NCBI RefSeq assembly: GCF_013055795.1
Contig: NZ_JABETO010000005.1
Coordinates: 124,001-188,000, forward strand
DNA from: Streptomyces sp. I05A-00742
Lineage (GTDB): Bacteria > Actinomycetota > Actinomycetes > Streptomycetales > Streptomycetaceae
Length of the DNA stretch: 64,000 bases
Reading direction: 5' to 3'
Shown here: piece after piece, positions 53,331 through 61,886 of the stretch
Layout of the letters: every line of letters starts with the position of its first letter
How positions within the stretch are numbered: position 1 is the first letter of the stretch
Translations under genes and position numbers: made by a program
Notes under the pieces: generated by a model
Told to the model about the DNA's origin: nothing
Databases searched by the model: none
The model's input: only the letters and a program-made list of their open reading frames with translations

Positions 53331-53352
53331 TGCATTGGACGCATCAAATGCA
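53331..53352. promoter_or_regulatory. LysR-type box between the divergent regulator and transporter genes
   Basis: TGCATT (53331-53336) and AATGCA (53347-53352) form a perfect inverted repeat around 10 bases, containing a T-N11-A core. It lies 25 bp from the LysR start and 19 bp from the MFS start. Further GTGCAT-like sequences lie at 53355-53373. Confidence 0.5.
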
Positions 53353-53371
53353 GCGTGCATACGGTTTGTGC

Positions 53372-54673
53372 ATGCCTCCTGCCGATACCGGGGCATCCGC
53401 CGTCATCGTGCGCGCGGGTGCCTCTCCCTCGTCGTCTCCCGTCTCCCTCTCCTCCTCCTCCGACGACTCCCGGATCGCGCCCGGTGACCCCGGCTACCGC
53501 CGGATGAGCTTCGCCCTCTTCGCGGCGGGCGTCGCCACCTTCGCGCTCCTCTACTCCACCCAGGCCCTGCTTCCCGCGATCTCCGACGGCCTCGGGGTGA
53601 CGGCGGACCAGGCCAGTTGGACGGTCTCCGGCGCGACCGGCGGTCTCGCCCTCGCCGTCGTCCCGCTCAGCGCCCTCTCCGAACGGTTCGGACGGCGGGC
53701 CATGATGACCGCCGCCCTGTGTGTCGCGGCGCTGCTGGGTCTGCTGGTGCCCTTCGCCCCGGACCTCGGCTGGCTGACCGGGCTGCGCGTGGCCCAGGGT
53801 GTCGCACTGGCGGGCGTGCCGGCCTCGGCCATGGCCTATCTGGCGGAGGAGGTCCGTCCGAAGGCCCTGGTGGGCGCGGTCGGGCTGTTCGTGGCGGGCA
53901 ACGCGATCGGCGGTATGACCGGGCGCATCCTCGCCGGCTGGGTGGCCCAGGCATGGGACTGGCGCGCGGGGCTGGCCTCCGTCGGCGTCCTCGCGGTCGT
54001 GTGCGCGGTGGTGTTCCGGCTGCTGATCCCCAAGGCCCGGCACTTCTCCCCCGGTTCGGTCGCCCCGCGCGACCTCGCCCGTACGGTCGGCCGCCATCTG
54101 TCCGACCCGCTGCTCGTCCGGCTGTACCTGATCGGTGCGCTGTTCATGACCGTCTTCGGCGCGGTCTACACCGTCATCGGCTACCGCCTCGCCGCCGCCC
54201 CCTTCTCCCTGCCCCAGGGGCTCGTCGGCTCCGTCTTCCTCGTCTACCTCGTCGGCACCCTCTCCTCCGCCGCCGCGGGCAGGCTCGTCGGCCGCCTCGG
54301 CCGGCGCGGCGCCCTCTACCTGGCGATGAGCACCACGACGCTCGGCCTGCTCCTCACCCTCGCCTCGTCGCTGACCGCCGTCCTCCTCGGTCTCGTCCTC
54401 ATCACCGCCGGCTTCTTCGCCGGCCACGCCGTCGCCTCGTCCTCCGTCAGCCGCGCGGCCACGACGGGCCGGGCGCAGGCGTCCGCGCTGTACCAGACCG
54501 CGTACTACCTCGGCAGTTCGGTGGGCGGCACGGTGGGGGCGCTCGCGTTCCGGGCGGGGGGCTGGGACGGGGTGATCGTCCTCGGGCTCGTGGCCATGGT
54601 GGGGGCGGCGTCGATCACGCTGTACGCGACGCGCAAGGCGCTCGTGGAGCGCCGGGTGTCCGTGCGGGCTTGA
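53372..54673 (+). CDS. Major facilitator superfamily transporter
   Basis: The predicted protein has 433 residues from ATG 53372. It has about 12 membrane helices and the MFS A motif SERFGRRAMMTAAL between helices 2 and 3, repeated as GRLVGRLGRRGALY in the second half. The N-terminal 45 residues are Ser-rich and cytosolic. It resembles YnfM-type efflux carriers (LLYSTQALLPAISDGLGVTA). Together with the divergent LysR gene it forms a classical regulated pair. The substrate is not known. A long inverted repeat follows the stop. Confidence 0.87.
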   Translation: MPPADTGASAVIVRAGASPSSSPVSLSSSSDDSRIAPGDPGYRRMSFALFAAGVATFALLYSTQALLPAISDGLGVTADQASWTVSGATGGLALAVVPLSALSERFGRRAMMTAALCVAALLGLLVPFAPDLGWLTGLRVAQGVALAGVPASAMAYLAEEVRPKALVGAVGLFVAGNAIGGMTGRILAGWVAQAWDWRAGLASVGVLAVVCAVVFRLLIPKARHFSPGSVAPRDLARTVGRHLSDPLLVRLYLIGALFMTVFGAVYTVIGYRLAAAPFSLPQGLVGSVFLVYLVGTLSSAAAGRLVGRLGRRGALYLAMSTTTLGLLLTLASSLTAVLLGLVLITAGFFAGHAVASSSVSRAATTGRAQASALYQTAYYLGSSVGGTVGALAFRAGGWDGVIVLGLVAMVGAASITLYATRKALVERRVSVRA

Positions 54674-54681
54674 GCCCGCTG

Positions 54682-54850
54682 GGGCGGGGGCGAGCCCCCG
54701 CACCCCCAGAGCCGCCTGCGGCGCGCGTCCTCAATCGCCGGACGGGCTGACTTCAGCCCGTCCGGCGATTGAGGACAAGCGGCGAAGCCGCTTTCACGGG
54801 GTCCGGGGCAGAGCCCCGGGAAACGGTGAAAGGGCGGGACCGGGGCACCC
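54682..54850. repeat. Dispersed intergenic repeat, two inverted copies (B and C)
   Basis: The right part (54755-54850) is a copy of the block at 27195-27294. The left part (54682-54750) is a shorter inverted copy. Arranged head to head, they create the 24-bp inverted repeat described separately. The family is common in Streptomyces. Confidence 0.75.
54727..54776. terminator. Bidirectional terminator from the inverted repeat
   Basis: Arms of 24 bp (54727-54750 and 54753-54776) are perfectly complementary with two bases between. The structure lies between the convergent MFS and deoA genes and should terminate both transcripts. Confidence 0.8.
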
Positions 54851-54865
54851 CCACCCCCGCAAGAC

Positions 54866-56143
54866 TCAGGCGATGCGATCCAGCACGATCGGATTCGGCG
54901 TGAAGTCCGTCCCGGCCGGGGAGATCTCGACGCCCCCGTCGAGAGCCGCGAGGGCGTAGTCGAACTTCTCCGGGGTGTCGGTGTGCAGCGTGAGCAGCGG
55001 CTGACCAGCCGTCACCGTGTCACCGGGCTTGGCGTGCATCTCGATGCCGGCCCCGGCCTGCACGGGGTCCTCCTTGCGGGCGCGCCCGGCGCCGAGGCGC
55101 CAGGCCGAGACGCCGACGGCGTAGGCGTCGAGCGCCGTCAGGACGCCGGACGAGGCAGCGGTGACGACGTGCTGCTCGCGGGCGACCGGGAGGGTCGCGT
55201 CCGGGTCGCCGCCCTGGGCGAGGATCATGCGGCGCCAGTGGTCCATGGCGGAGCCGTCGGCCAGCGCCTTGGCCGGGTCCGCGTCGGGCAGGCCGGCGGC
55301 GGCGAGCATCTCGCGGGCGAGGGCGAGGGTGAGCTCGACGACGTCCGCGGGGCCGCCGCCGGCCAGGACCTCGACGGACTCGCGGACTTCGAGGGCGTTG
55401 CCGGCGGTGAGACCGAGCGGGGTGGACATGTCGGTGAGGAGGGCGACGGTCCTGACGCCGTGGTCGGTGCCGAGGCCGACCATCGTGGAGGCCAGCTCGC
55501 GGGCGTCCTCGATGTTCTTCATAAAGGCGCCGGAGCCGACCTTGACGTCGAGGACGAGCGAGCCGGTGCCCTCGGCGATCTTCTTGGACATGATCGAGGA
55601 GGCGATCAGCGGGATGGCCTCGACGGTGCCGGTGACGTCGCGCAGCGCGTAGAGCTTCTTGTCGGCGGGGGCCAGGCCGTCACCGGCGGCGCAGATGACG
55701 GAGCCGACGTTCCGCAGGACGTCCATCATCTCGTCGTTGGAGAGCAGCGCCCGCCAGCCGGGGATGGACTCCAGCTTGTCGAGGGTGCCACCGGTGTGGC
55801 CGAGGCCGCGGCCGGACAGCTGCGGGACGGCCGCGCCGCAGGCGGCGACCAGCGGGGCGAGCGGCAGCGTGATCTTGTCGCCGACGCCGCCGGTGGAGTG
55901 CTTGTCCGCGGTGGGAACGGGCAGGGAGGAGAAGTCCATGCGCTCACCGCTCGCGATCATCGCGGCCGTCCAGCGGGCGATCTCCGCACGGTCCATGCCG
56001 TTGAGCAGGATCGCCATGGCGAGCGAGGACATCTGCTCGTCGGCGACGGCGCCCCGGGTGTAGGCGTCGATGATCCAGTCGATCTGCTCGTCGGTCAGGC
56101 GGCCGCGGTCGCGCTTGGTGCGGATGACGGAGATGGCGTCCAA
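54866..56143 (-). CDS. deoA: Thymidine phosphorylase
   Basis: The 425-residue protein starts at TTG 56143, chosen because an AAAGG lies about 9 nt upstream and residues DAISVIRTKRDRGRLTDEQ match the usual N-terminus. It converts thymidine or deoxyuridine plus phosphate to base and deoxyribose-1-phosphate. The signature is KHSTGGVGDKITLPL and SGRGLGHTGGTLDKLE. It is the last gene of the operon ABC ATPase-permease-permease-cdd-deoA. Deoxyribose phosphate would then go to the mutase and DeoC. Confidence 0.94.
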   Translation of the reverse strand: MDAISVIRTKRDRGRLTDEQIDWIIDAYTRGAVADEQMSSLAMAILLNGMDRAEIARWTAAMIASGERMDFSSLPVPTADKHSTGGVGDKITLPLAPLVAACGAAVPQLSGRGLGHTGGTLDKLESIPGWRALLSNDEMMDVLRNVGSVICAAGDGLAPADKKLYALRDVTGTVEAIPLIASSIMSKKIAEGTGSLVLDVKVGSGAFMKNIEDARELASTMVGLGTDHGVRTVALLTDMSTPLGLTAGNALEVRESVEVLAGGGPADVVELTLALAREMLAAAGLPDADPAKALADGSAMDHWRRMILAQGGDPDATLPVAREQHVVTAASSGVLTALDAYAVGVSAWRLGAGRARKEDPVQAGAGIEMHAKPGDTVTAGQPLLTLHTDTPEKFDYALAALDGGVEISPAGTDFTPNPIVLDRIA

Positions 56144-56157
56144 GAGACTTGCCTTTC

Positions 56158-56553
56158 TTATCGTTCGAGGTCGGCGGGGCCGAAGGCGTCGGGGAGGAGC
56201 TCGGCGAGCGGGCGGATGCCCGCGGCCGTGTCCACTGCCAGCTCCGGTCCGCCGTGCTCCCACAGCAGCTGACGGCAGCGCCCGCACGGCATGAGGATGT
56301 CGCCGTTGCGGTCGCAGCACGTGAAGGCGGTCAGCCTGCCGCCGCCGGAGGAGAACAAGGCGGAGATCAGGCCGCACTCGGCGCACAGGGCGACGCCGTA
56401 GGCGGCGTTCTCCACATTGCAGCCGGTGACCACGCGGCCGTCGTCGACGACGGCCGCGGCACCGACGGGAAAGCCGGAGTACGGGGCGTAGGCCCGGGAC
56501 ATGGCGTCCCGGGCCTGCGCGCGCAGATCCTCCCAGTGAACGGGAGAGGTCAC
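56158..56553 (-). CDS. cdd: Cytidine deaminase
   Basis: This 131-residue zinc enzyme converts (deoxy)cytidine to (deoxy)uridine. It has the NVENAAYG segment, the zinc and catalytic CAECG motif and PCGRCRQ, so zinc is held by three Cys as in the small tetrameric class. It overlaps the upstream permease stop by 4 bp and the deoA start lies 14 bp beyond its stop, so it is inside the operon. Deoxyuridine from it is a substrate of DeoA. Confidence 0.94.
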   Translation of the reverse strand: MTSPVHWEDLRAQARDAMSRAYAPYSGFPVGAAAVVDDGRVVTGCNVENAAYGVALCAECGLISALFSSGGGRLTAFTCCDRNGDILMPCGRCRQLLWEHGGPELAVDTAAGIRPLAELLPDAFGPADLER

Positions 56554-57842
56554 TTTCCTTGACCCTTTCGGTAGGGTTTGCCGTCAGCTTTCGGCATTCG
56601 CAGCCGTTGTGCAAACAGGGACAGCACAAGCAGCGTGACCACGTACGGAGTGGCGTCCACGAACTCCAGCGGCACGACGTCCGTCAGCAGGAACCAGACG
56701 AACAGGGCCACGGCCACGACCGCGGCGACGACCGACGCCTTGAGCTGTCCGCCCCGGAGCCGCCAGACCGCGAAGCCCGCCAGCAGCACCGCGATCAGCA
56801 GCAGCAGCGCGTGGACGGTCGGACCGCCGGAGCGCAGCTGGAGGCTGTCCATGAAGCCGAACAGTCCGGCGCTCATCGCGACGCCGCCCGGCCGCCAGTT
56901 GCCGGAGATCATCGTGGCGAGACCGATGTAGCCGCGGCCGCCGGTCTGGCCGTCGGAGTACATATGGGTGCCGATGGCCAGGAACGCGCCGCCGAGGCCG
57001 GCGAGGGCGCCGGAGACGACCACCGCCGCGTACTTGTACGTGTAGACGTTGACGCCGAGCGACTCGGCGGCCACCGGGCTCTCGCCGCAGGAGCGCAGAC
57101 GCAGGCCGAAGGCGGAGCGCCACAGCACGAAGAACGTGCCGATGAAGAGCACCACCGTGACGAGCGTCAGCCAGGACACGTTGGTGACCACGCCGCGCAG
57201 CATGCCGGCGACGTCGGAGACGAAGAACCAGTGGTGCTTCTCGACCGAGTGCAGCCAGTCGCCCACGCCCGGGACGGAGAAGTTGCCCATGTTCTCCATG
57301 ACGGGCGACTGCTTGTCGTTGCCGCCCTTCTGCTGGGCCTCGCTGCCCTCCGCGCCGAACCACAGCTTGGCGAAGTACTGGGTGATGCCCAGGGCCAGGA
57401 TGTTCATGGCCACACCGGAGATGATGTGGTCGACGTTGAAGGTGACGGTGGCGATCGCGTGCAGCAGGCCGCCGAGCGCGCCGCCGACGATGCCGGCGGC
57501 GGCCGCGGCCCAGGGGCCGTACTGCCAGCCCATCCAGCCGGCGGAGAAGGCGCCCAGCATCATCATGCCTTCGAGGCCGATGTTGACGACGCCCGCCCGC
57601 TCGGACCAGAGGCCGCCGAGGCCGGCGAGGCCGATCGGCACCGCGGCGGCGAGGGCCGCGCTGAACTGGCCCGAGCCGGTCAGGTCGTCGGCGCCGGTGA
57701 TCGCCCGCAGGGCGGAGACCAGGATCAGCGCGCCGGCGACGATCAGCATGATGACGGGGTAGGAGAGCTTCCGCTTCCCGCCGTCGCCCTTGTTCCTGCC
57801 GCTCAGCCGTTCGGCGAGCCCGGAGGTGAAGGTGGTACTCAC
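56550..57842 (-). CDS. Nucleoside ABC transporter permease (second)
   Basis: The 430-residue membrane protein is of the BMP-linked BPD_transp_2 family. A short cytosolic N-terminus is followed by about nine or ten membrane helices, with GLGGLWSERAGVVNIGLEGM and the coupling region FGLRLRSCGESPVAAESLGV typical of these permeases. An unusual acidic/Gln stretch (about residues 160-180, EGSEAQQKGGNDKQSPVMEN) sits in an external loop. It overlaps both neighbours by 4 bp, so the subunits are translationally coupled. It would import nucleosides. Confidence 0.9.
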   Translation of the reverse strand: MSTTFTSGLAERLSGRNKGDGGKRKLSYPVIMLIVAGALILVSALRAITGADDLTGSGQFSAALAAAVPIGLAGLGGLWSERAGVVNIGLEGMMMLGAFSAGWMGWQYGPWAAAAAGIVGGALGGLLHAIATVTFNVDHIISGVAMNILALGITQYFAKLWFGAEGSEAQQKGGNDKQSPVMENMGNFSVPGVGDWLHSVEKHHWFFVSDVAGMLRGVVTNVSWLTLVTVVLFIGTFFVLWRSAFGLRLRSCGESPVAAESLGVNVYTYKYAAVVVSGALAGLGGAFLAIGTHMYSDGQTGGRGYIGLATMISGNWRPGGVAMSAGLFGFMDSLQLRSGGPTVHALLLLIAVLLAGFAVWRLRGGQLKASVVAAVVAVALFVWFLLTDVVPLEFVDATPYVVTLLVLSLFAQRLRMPKADGKPYRKGQGK

Positions 57843-58945
57843 GCGGAAACCTCCGCCTTGTCGCTCTTGCGGGCCTGGGCGGCGAGCTCCTCGCCGACCT
57901 TGCGCTGCTGGGTCTTGAGGCCGTAGCGCCGCACGATCTCGTAGGCGATGACGACGCAGAGGACGATGACGCCCTGGATCACGCCGACGATCTCCTGGGC
58001 GTAGCCCTCGAACTCGAGCTGGGTGCCGGTGCGGTCCAGGAAGCCCCAGAGCAGGGCGCCGAGCGCCATGCCGATGGGGTGGTTGCGGCCGAGCAGGGCG
58101 ATCGCGATACCGGTGAAGCCGATGCCCGTGGGGAAGTCGGTGCCGTAGTTGTACGAGACGCCGAGCAGGGTCGGCATACCGACGAGGCCGGCCACCGCGC
58201 CGGAGAGCAGCATCGAGGTGACGATCATGCGCTTGACGCTGACGCCGCTGGCCTGCGCGGCCGACTCCGACCGGCCGACGGTGCGCAGATCGAAGCCGAA
58301 GCGGGTGCGGCCCAGGATGAACCAGTAGGCCAGGCCCGCGACGGCCGCGACGATCACGAAGCCGTAGATCGGCTTGGGCGTGGTCGGGATCTCGAAGAAG
58401 TGCGCCGAGTCCGGCAGGTAGGGCGTGTGGAGCAGGTTGCCCTCCTTCTTCGCCAGCCGGCCGTCCTGGAGGAAGTAGCCGATCACCGAGGCGCCGATGG
58501 CGTTCAGCATGATGGTGCTGATCACCTCGTTGACACCGCGGGTGGTCTTCAGCAGACCCGCGATGCCCGCCCAGATCGCGCCGACCGCCATCGCCACGAT
58601 GATGATGATCGGGATCTGGATGATGCCCGGCAGGGTGAGCGCACCGCCGACCGCGGCGGCGAAGAAGGCCGCGATGCGGTACTGGCCGTCGACGCCGATG
58701 TTGAAGAGGTTCATCCGGAAGCCGATGGCGACGGCCAGCGCGGACAGGTAGTACGGGGTGGCCTTGTTGATGATCCAGACCTGGCTGTCGCTCTTCGAGC
58801 CGAAGTCGACCATCACCTGGTAGGCGTGGAACGGGTCCTTGCCGGTGGCCGCGATGATGATCGAGGTGATCGCGATGGCCGCCAGGATCGCCAGCACGGG
58901 GGCGGCGACGGCCAGGATGACCTTGTCCTTGTCGAACTTCTTCAC
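57839..58945 (-). CDS. Nucleoside ABC transporter permease (first)
   Basis: The 368-residue membrane protein is of the same family as the next gene. It has about nine helices, the IGFRMNLFNIGVDGQYRIAA segment, the coupling loop FGFDLRTVGRSESAAQASGV and GRNHPIGMALGALLWGFLDR. Its start overlaps the ATPase gene stop by 4 bp. Together with the second permease it forms the heterodimeric channel of a purine/pyrimidine nucleoside importer, like B. subtilis NupP/NupQ. That specificity follows from the neighbouring cdd and deoA. Confidence 0.9.
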   Translation of the reverse strand: MKKFDKDKVILAVAAPVLAILAAIAITSIIIAATGKDPFHAYQVMVDFGSKSDSQVWIINKATPYYLSALAVAIGFRMNLFNIGVDGQYRIAAFFAAAVGGALTLPGIIQIPIIIIVAMAVGAIWAGIAGLLKTTRGVNEVISTIMLNAIGASVIGYFLQDGRLAKKEGNLLHTPYLPDSAHFFEIPTTPKPIYGFVIVAAVAGLAYWFILGRTRFGFDLRTVGRSESAAQASGVSVKRMIVTSMLLSGAVAGLVGMPTLLGVSYNYGTDFPTGIGFTGIAIALLGRNHPIGMALGALLWGFLDRTGTQLEFEGYAQEIVGVIQGVIVLCVVIAYEIVRRYGLKTQQRKVGEELAAQARKSDKAEVSA

Positions 58946-60594
58946 TTGGTGTCGCCTCCTTCCGCGCCGTCGCCGTCGCTGTCGTTCGTGCCGTCCGCCG
59001 GGGCGGGCGGCTCTTCGGGGGTCTCGGGGTTCTCGGCGTGTTCGAGGTGCCCGGTCGCGGCGCCGGTCATGGCCGAGCCCAACTCCTCCGGGGTGATGGT
59101 GGCGGGGTCGGCGTCGGCGACCAGGCGGCCGCGGAACATCACCCGCAGGGTGTCGGAGAGCCCGATGAGCTCGTCCAGGTCGGCAGAGATCAGCAGCACC
59201 GCGAGTCCCTCGCGGCGCGCCTCACGGATCTGGTCCCAGATCTGCGCCTGCGCGCCGACGTCCACACCGCGGGTGGGGTGGGCGGCGATGAGCAGCTTCG
59301 GCTTGTGGCTCATCTCGCGGCCGACGATCAGCTTCTGCTGGTTGCCGCCGGAGAGCGAGGCCGCGGTGACCTCGATGCCGGGGGTACGGACGTCGAACTC
59401 GCGGACGATGCGCTCGGTGTCGGCGCGCGCAGCCTTGTTGTCGAGGAAGGCGCCCTTGCTGTTGGGCTTCTCCGTGACGTGGCCCAGGATGCGGTTCTCC
59501 CACAGCGGGGCTTCCAGCAGCAGGCCGTGGCGGTGCCGGTCCTCGGGGATGTAGCCCATGCCGCTCTCACGCCGCTTGCGGGTCGGCGTGTGGGTGATCT
59601 CGGTGCCGTCGAGGGTGACGGTGCCCCGGTCCGGGTCGCGCATGCCCATGACGGCCTCGACCAGCTCGGCCTGGCCGTTGCCCTCCACGCCCGCGAGGCC
59701 CAGGACCTCGCCCTTGTGGATGGTGAACGCGATGCCGTCGAGCACGGTCCGGACCACGCCGTCGGAGTCGGTGGCCGACAGGTGCAGGCCGTCGACGGTG
59801 AGCATCGGCGTGTCGGTGACCGTGGACTCGCGGGTCTCCGGCGAGGGCAGCTCCTCGCCGACCATCAGCTCGGCGAGCTGCTTGGGCGTGGTCTCGCTGG
59901 GGACCGCGGTGCCGACGGTGGTGCCGCGGCGGATGACGGTGATGTCGTCCGCGACGGAGAGCACCTCGCCGAGCTTGTGCGAGATGAAGATGACGGTCAG
60001 ACCCTCGGACTTGAGCTCGCGCAGGTTGTCGAAGAGCGCGTCGACCTCCTGCGGGACCAGGACGGCCGTCGGCTCGTCCAGGATGAGCGTGCGCGCACCC
60101 CGGTAGAGGACCTTGAGGATCTCCACGCGCTGCCGGTCGGCGACGCCGAGGTCCTCGACGAGGACGTCGGGGCGGACGCCGAGGCCGTACGCGTCGGAGA
60201 TCTCCTTGATCTTCGCCCGGGCCCTGCCTCCGATGCCGTACAGCTTCTCGGCGCCCAGGACGACGTTCTCCAGGACGGTGAGGTTGTCGGCGAGCATGAA
60301 GTGCTGGTGCACCATGCCGATGCCGCGCGCGATGGCGTCGGCGGGGCTGTGCAGGGTGACCTGCTCGCCGTCGAGGGTGATCGTGCCCTCGTCCGGCTTC
60401 TGCATGCCGTAGAGGATCTTCATCAGGGTGGACTTGCCGGCGCCGTTCTCGCCGCAGAGGGCGTGGACGGTGCCGCGGCGGACCGTGAGGCAGATGTCGT
60501 GGTTGGCCACGACGCCGGGGAACCGCTTGGTGATGCCTTGCAGTTCCACGGCAGGGACGGTGCCGCTGCTGGACTCTTTGCTGGACGCTTTGAT
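58942..60594 (-). CDS. Nucleoside ABC transporter ATPase (two-domain)
   Basis: The protein has about 550 residues and two ATPase domains. The first has GENGAGKST, the variant signature LGVADRQRVEILKVLYRGA and LILDEPTA. The second has a degenerate Walker A (GVEGNGQAEL) with the signature LSGGNQQKLIVG, as is usual in this class. Homology begins right after ATC 60594, which has GAGGAG 8 nt upstream. No ordinary start codon is there; a GTG at 60549 lacks a ribosome site and a GTG at 60657 would add unrelated residues. ATC may be a rare start. It is the first gene of the import operon. Confidence 0.85.
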   Translation of the reverse strand: MKASSKESSSGTVPAVELQGITKRFPGVVANHDICLTVRRGTVHALCGENGAGKSTLMKILYGMQKPDEGTITLDGEQVTLHSPADAIARGIGMVHQHFMLADNLTVLENVVLGAEKLYGIGGRARAKIKEISDAYGLGVRPDVLVEDLGVADRQRVEILKVLYRGARTLILDEPTAVLVPQEVDALFDNLRELKSEGLTVIFISHKLGEVLSVADDITVIRRGTTVGTAVPSETTPKQLAELMVGEELPSPETRESTVTDTPMLTVDGLHLSATDSDGVVRTVLDGIAFTIHKGEVLGLAGVEGNGQAELVEAVMGMRDPDRGTVTLDGTEITHTPTRKRRESGMGYIPEDRHRHGLLLEAPLWENRILGHVTEKPNSKGAFLDNKAARADTERIVREFDVRTPGIEVTAASLSGGNQQKLIVGREMSHKPKLLIAAHPTRGVDVGAQAQIWDQIREARREGLAVLLISADLDELIGLSDTLRVMFRGRLVADADPATITPEELGSAMTGAATGHLEHAENPETPEEPPAPADGTNDSDGDGAEGGDTK

Positions 60595-60686
60595 GGCGCA
60601 CTCTCCTCGGGGAAAGGGAGCGGGGGTGACACCGGGGTGTCCACCGGGTGGGGGCACGGTGGCGTTCCGGCCGGGCGGGGGCGACG

Positions 60687-60720
60687 CTACACGCGTCAAC
60701 GGGACGCTACGCGCGTAGCG
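60687..60720. promoter_or_regulatory. Tandem operators of the nucleoside ABC-cdd-deoA operon
   Basis: CTACGCGCGTAG (60707-60718) is the core of a 16-bp perfect palindrome (60705-60720). A second imperfect copy, CTACACGCGTCA, lies at 60687-60698, 20 bp away. They lie about 90-125 bp upstream of the ATPase gene start, between it and the terminator of the lipoprotein gene. Confidence 0.78.
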
Positions 60721-60730
60721 TTGGCGCGTA

Positions 60731-60772
60731 TGTGCGGGCCCGGCGAGGGTGTTCCCCCGCCGGGCCCGCACA
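60731..60772 (-). terminator. Hairpin after the nucleoside-binding lipoprotein gene
   Basis: Perfect 15-bp arms (60731-60745 and 60758-60772) with a 12-nt loop lie 32 bp after the lipoprotein stop. It separates a high-level binding-protein transcript from the ABC operon, which has its own operator. Confidence 0.8.
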
Positions 60773-60803
60773 GCCGGACGGCCGACCGGAGCCGGCCGTC
60801 AGG

Positions 60804-61835
60804 TCACGGCTGGGACTTGACCTTGATCTGACCGTCCGCGATCTTCTTCTTCGCGGCGTCGACCTTGTCCTTGATGTCGTCGATGAAACCGCCCGAGGTC
60901 ACCAGCGAGACGCCGCCGTCCTTGAGCAGGTAGGTCTTCTTGCCGGTGAGCGGCTTGCCGTCCTTGACGCTCTTGGCCAGGTCGAAGACGGCCACGTCCA
61001 CGTTCTTCACCACCGAGGTGAGGATGTGGTCCTTGTACTGCGCCAGACCCGGGAGCTGGTACTGGTCGGAGTCCACACCGATCGCCCAGGCGCCCTTCTG
61101 GCCCGCGACGGACTCGATGGAGCCGTTGCCGGAGAGGCCGGCCGCCGTGTAGATCACGTCGATGCCGCTGTCGAGCATGCCCTTGGCCGCGACCTTGGCC
61201 GCGGCCGGGTCGTTGAAGCCCTTGTCGTTGTTCGGGTACAGGTACCGCGACTCGACCGTGGCCTTGGGGTCGGTCTCCTTGACGCCCTGCTCGAAGCCCG
61301 CCTGGAACTTCTGGATGAGGGCGTTGTTCACACCGCCGATGAAGCCGACCTTGTGGGACTTGGACTTCAGGGCGGCGGCGACGCCCGCGAGGTAGGAGCC
61401 CTCGTGCTCGCCGAAGGTGATGCTCGCGACATTCTTGCCCTGGGCATCCGAGTCCACCACGGCGAAGGTGGTGTCGGGGTGGTCCTTGGCAACCTTCTCG
61501 ATGGACTTCTGGTAGTTGAAGCCAACGCCGATGACAGGGTTGTACCCGGCCTCGGCCAGCGAGTTCAGCCGCTGCTCGCGCTCGGCCTCCGTCTCGCCGT
61601 TCTTGGCCGTCATGAGGCGGGGCTCGAGACCCAGCTCCTCCTTGGCCTTGTCGGCGCCGCGCGCGGCGGACTCGTTGAAGGAGTGGTCGTCACGGCCGCC
61701 GACGTCGAAGGCGAGACCGAGACCCTTGTCCTTCTTGTTGCCCGACTCGGTCGAGGACTCGCCACAGGCGGTGAGGGTGAATGCGAGAGCCGCGGTGGCA
61801 ATGCCCGCGACAGTGATCGTGGATACCCGGCGCAC
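60804..61835 (-). CDS. BMP-family nucleoside-binding lipoprotein
   Basis: The 343-residue protein starts at a GTG after AAGGGG. The lipobox LTAC (Cys24) is followed by the BMP/PnrA domain: FDVGGRDDHSFNESAARGAD, PVIGVGFNYQ, GEHEGSYLAGVAAAL and KVGFIGGVNNALIQKF. PnrA-type proteins bind purine or pyrimidine nucleosides and deliver them to ABC importers such as the one encoded immediately downstream. It has its own promoter, with a degenerate copy of the shared palindrome at 61887. Confidence 0.93.
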   Translation of the reverse strand: MRRVSTITVAGIATAALAFTLTACGESSTESGNKKDKGLGLAFDVGGRDDHSFNESAARGADKAKEELGLEPRLMTAKNGETEAEREQRLNSLAEAGYNPVIGVGFNYQKSIEKVAKDHPDTTFAVVDSDAQGKNVASITFGEHEGSYLAGVAAALKSKSHKVGFIGGVNNALIQKFQAGFEQGVKETDPKATVESRYLYPNNDKGFNDPAAAKVAAKGMLDSGIDVIYTAAGLSGNGSIESVAGQKGAWAIGVDSDQYQLPGLAQYKDHILTSVVKNVDVAVFDLAKSVKDGKPLTGKKTYLLKDGGVSLVTSGGFIDDIKDKVDAAKKKIADGQIKVKSQP

Positions 61836-61886
61836 GAGGGCCCCTTCACTCGAAGCGCCTCCATTGGCGCTGGTTCGAGGGGATCG

